NCBI RefSeq assembly: GCF_001469025.1
Contig: NZ_LNIZ01000002.1
Span: 186,001-250,000 of the forward strand
Length of the DNA stretch: 64,000 nt
Direction: 5' to 3'
Source of the DNA: Trueperella bernardiae
GTDB taxonomy: Bacteria > Actinomycetota > Actinomycetes > Actinomycetales > Actinomycetaceae
Shown here: positions 62,946 through 64,000 of the stretch, one piece after another
Position numbering within the stretch: position 1 is the first letter of the stretch
Layout of the letters: every line of letters starts with the position of its first letter
The notes under the pieces: generated by a model
The model's input: the letters and a program-made list of their open reading frames with translations, nothing else
Told to the model about the DNA's origin: nothing
Database searches by the model: none
Program-made: the position numbers and the translations under genes

Positions 62946-63386
62946 GTGAACGGAAGCGAGCGGCGGGCTGGGTCAGGGCGTGCTCCGGGAGGTGGGCCAG
63001 CTGGGCAGGCTGAGGCAACGCGTGCGGCGGGCGACATGCCAGTCGGCTGGGTGCGGGCCGAGGGCGGGATGGTCACCGCGGAATTCGCCATCGTCACGCC
63101 GGCCATGATCCTCGTGGCGCTGGCCCTCATCTCCATGCTGGTGATGGGCTGGAAGCAGGTGGAGGTGGGCAACGAGGCTAAGGAGATTGCCCGGGAGTAT
63201 TCCCTTCACGGGAACACCACCCTGGCTGAGCAGGCCAAGGCAACGGGAGCGGACGTGCGGCTCGGCGTGGAAGGGGAGGTCGTGACGGTGACGGTCACCC
63301 GCCGTGGCGGCGGCCTCTACTCCTGGTTTGACCTCGACTTCAGCGGCACTCACCGGGCCGTCATCGAACCGAGGAGCCATGGCTAG
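62946..63386 (+). CDS. TadE-like pseudopilin
   Basis: A 146-residue protein with a Gly/Ala/Arg-rich start and then EGGMVTAEFAIVTPAMILVALALIS, the TadE-type helix with conserved Glu. The tail (about residues 70-146) would lie outside. GTG 62946 has AAAGGAGGG upstream. Its stop overlaps the next gene. It is probably a minor pilin, as Rv3655c in mycobacteria. Confidence 0.85.
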   Translation: MNGSERRAGSGRAPGGGPAGQAEATRAAGDMPVGWVRAEGGMVTAEFAIVTPAMILVALALISMLVMGWKQVEVGNEAKEIAREYSLHGNTTLAEQAKATGADVRLGVEGEVVTVTVTRRGGGLYSWFDLDFSGTHRAVIEPRSHG

Positions 63387-63732
63387 GGCCCGGGCGGAGC
63401 GGGGCTCCGCAACGACTCTCGCGGCGGGCATCATCGTGGCGCTCGCGGCGTTGGCCACCCTCCTATTCCAGTTGGTCGCGGCGGCGGGCGAGCGCATGGA
63501 GGCACAGAACGTCGCCGACCTGTCGGCCATCGCGGCCGCGATCACCTACCGGGATACGAGCTCGCAGGAGGGCGCGTGCGCGCGGGCCCGCGAGCTGGTG
63601 CTCGGCTACTCAATCACCTGCGAGGTAGAAGGGAGGAACGTGCGGGTCACGGTCCGCCGCGAGTCCCGCTTCGCCTGGATCACCCGCGCCCACGAGGCTA
63701 GCGCTGTGGCGGGCCCGGCTCGCGGCCCGTAG
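63379..63732 (+). CDS. TadG/Rv3654c-like secreted protein
   Basis: A 117-residue protein with one N-terminal helix (LAAGIIVALAALATLLFQLVAAA) after ERGSAT, matching the helicase/secretion neighbourhood protein Rv3654c and the TadG-like start. NVADLSAIAAAI is conserved. The ATG at 63379 overlaps the previous gene by eight bases. Its last 35 bases overlap the convergent helicase gene. Confidence 0.82.
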   Translation: MARARAERGSATTLAAGIIVALAALATLLFQLVAAAGERMEAQNVADLSAIAAAITYRDTSSQEGACARARELVLGYSITCEVEGRNVRVTVRRESRFAWITRAHEASAVAGPARGP

Positions 63733-64000
63733 GGCTGGGCCAGGAGGCGAGCAGGTAGCGCAGCAGGGCGGTGGCCCCGTGCTTATCGAGCGGTTCGTTG
63801 TTGTTCCCGCACTTGGGTGACTGCACGCACCGCGGACAGCCGTGGGCGCAGTCGCAGGATTCGAGGGTGTCGAGCGTGGCGCGCAGCCAATCCGCCTCGG
63901 CGTCGAACCCGCGGTCGGAGCAGCCGGCCCCGCCGGCCATTGCGTCGTGGACGATGATGGTGGGCTTGCCGGTCTGTGGGTGGGCGGCGGTGGACAGGCC
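63698..64000 (-). CDS. DUF1998-type DEAD/DEAH helicase, 3' part only
   Basis: The frame is open to the window edge on the minus strand, so about 100 C-terminal residues are present. PTIIVHDAMAGGAGCSDRGF and the cysteines in SCDCAHGCPRCVQSPKCGNNNEPLDKHG match the C-terminal zinc-binding part of Hrq1/YprA-like helicases (Rv3649 type). The helicase core would lie beyond position 64000. The gene converges on and overlaps the pilus gene at 63379-63732. Confidence 0.88.
   Translation of the reverse strand, partial: GLSTAAHPQTGKPTIIVHDAMAGGAGCSDRGFDAEADWLRATLDTLESCDCAHGCPRCVQSPKCGNNNEPLDKHGATALLRYLLASWPSPTGREPGPPQR

Overview
The window is high-GC, densely coding DNA from an actinobacterium. GlxR-like and WhiB-like regulators, a Tad/Flp locus with a DUF4244 pilin, the DUF5926, DUF1846 and DUF4177 families, TANNNT -10 hexamers 6-7 nt from start codons, and tRNAs mostly lacking an obvious encoded CCA all fit. 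The meso-diaminopimelate dehydrogenase and overall gene content suggest a member of the Actinomycetaceae or a close relative. This placement is inference.

Region 1 (1-6.2 kb) is the end of a type I-E CRISPR-Cas locus: the 3' end of cas6e, then cas3, cas1, cas2 and an array of 13 repeats and 12 spacers, followed by a gene broken by frameshifts. Region 2 (6.3-14.3 kb) holds ddh, a small membrane protein, a DASS-family carboxylate transporter, a DUF1801 protein and a GntR/ABC transporter operon, separated by unusually repeat-rich intergenic DNA. Region 3 (14.3-28.5 kb) holds a GNAT/ArsR/frameshifted-MFS operon, tRNA-Ser genes, HAD and serS, a diacylglycerol kinase, pheA, a large membrane protein, a glycosyltransferase, DUF5926, upp and the tRNA adenosine deaminase. 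Region 4 (29-40 kb) holds brnQ, a DUF1846 / CtpE-like ATPase / moaD / moeB run, and a DASS transporter in one operon with a cyclic-nucleotide-domain histidine kinase and a stand-alone receiver.

Region 5 (40.4-48 kb) is a molybdenum locus: modA, a fused modBC, moaB, moeA, moaC, moaE and moaA. Together with moaD and moeB it covers molybdate uptake and most of molybdenum cofactor synthesis. Region 6 (48.2-64 kb) holds a GH13 enzyme, tRNA-Pro, a metallophosphoesterase, a PASTA-type PBP, whiB, ridA, a Crp/GlxR regulator, nth, an epoxide-hydrolase-like protein, then an ssd-like ATPase with tadA-B-C, a DUF4244 pilin and two TadE/TadG-like proteins, ending in a DUF1998-type helicase. Its order resembles the Mycobacterium tuberculosis Rv3649-Rv3683 block.

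The most unusual feature is a set of at least four families of 55-85 bp palindromic repeats, and a composite of about 180 bp, placed almost only between genes. About 25 copies or fragments can be seen. Arms within a copy match while arm sequences differ between copies, which suggests selection on secondary structure. No transposase lies in the window. Many genes also look leaderless.
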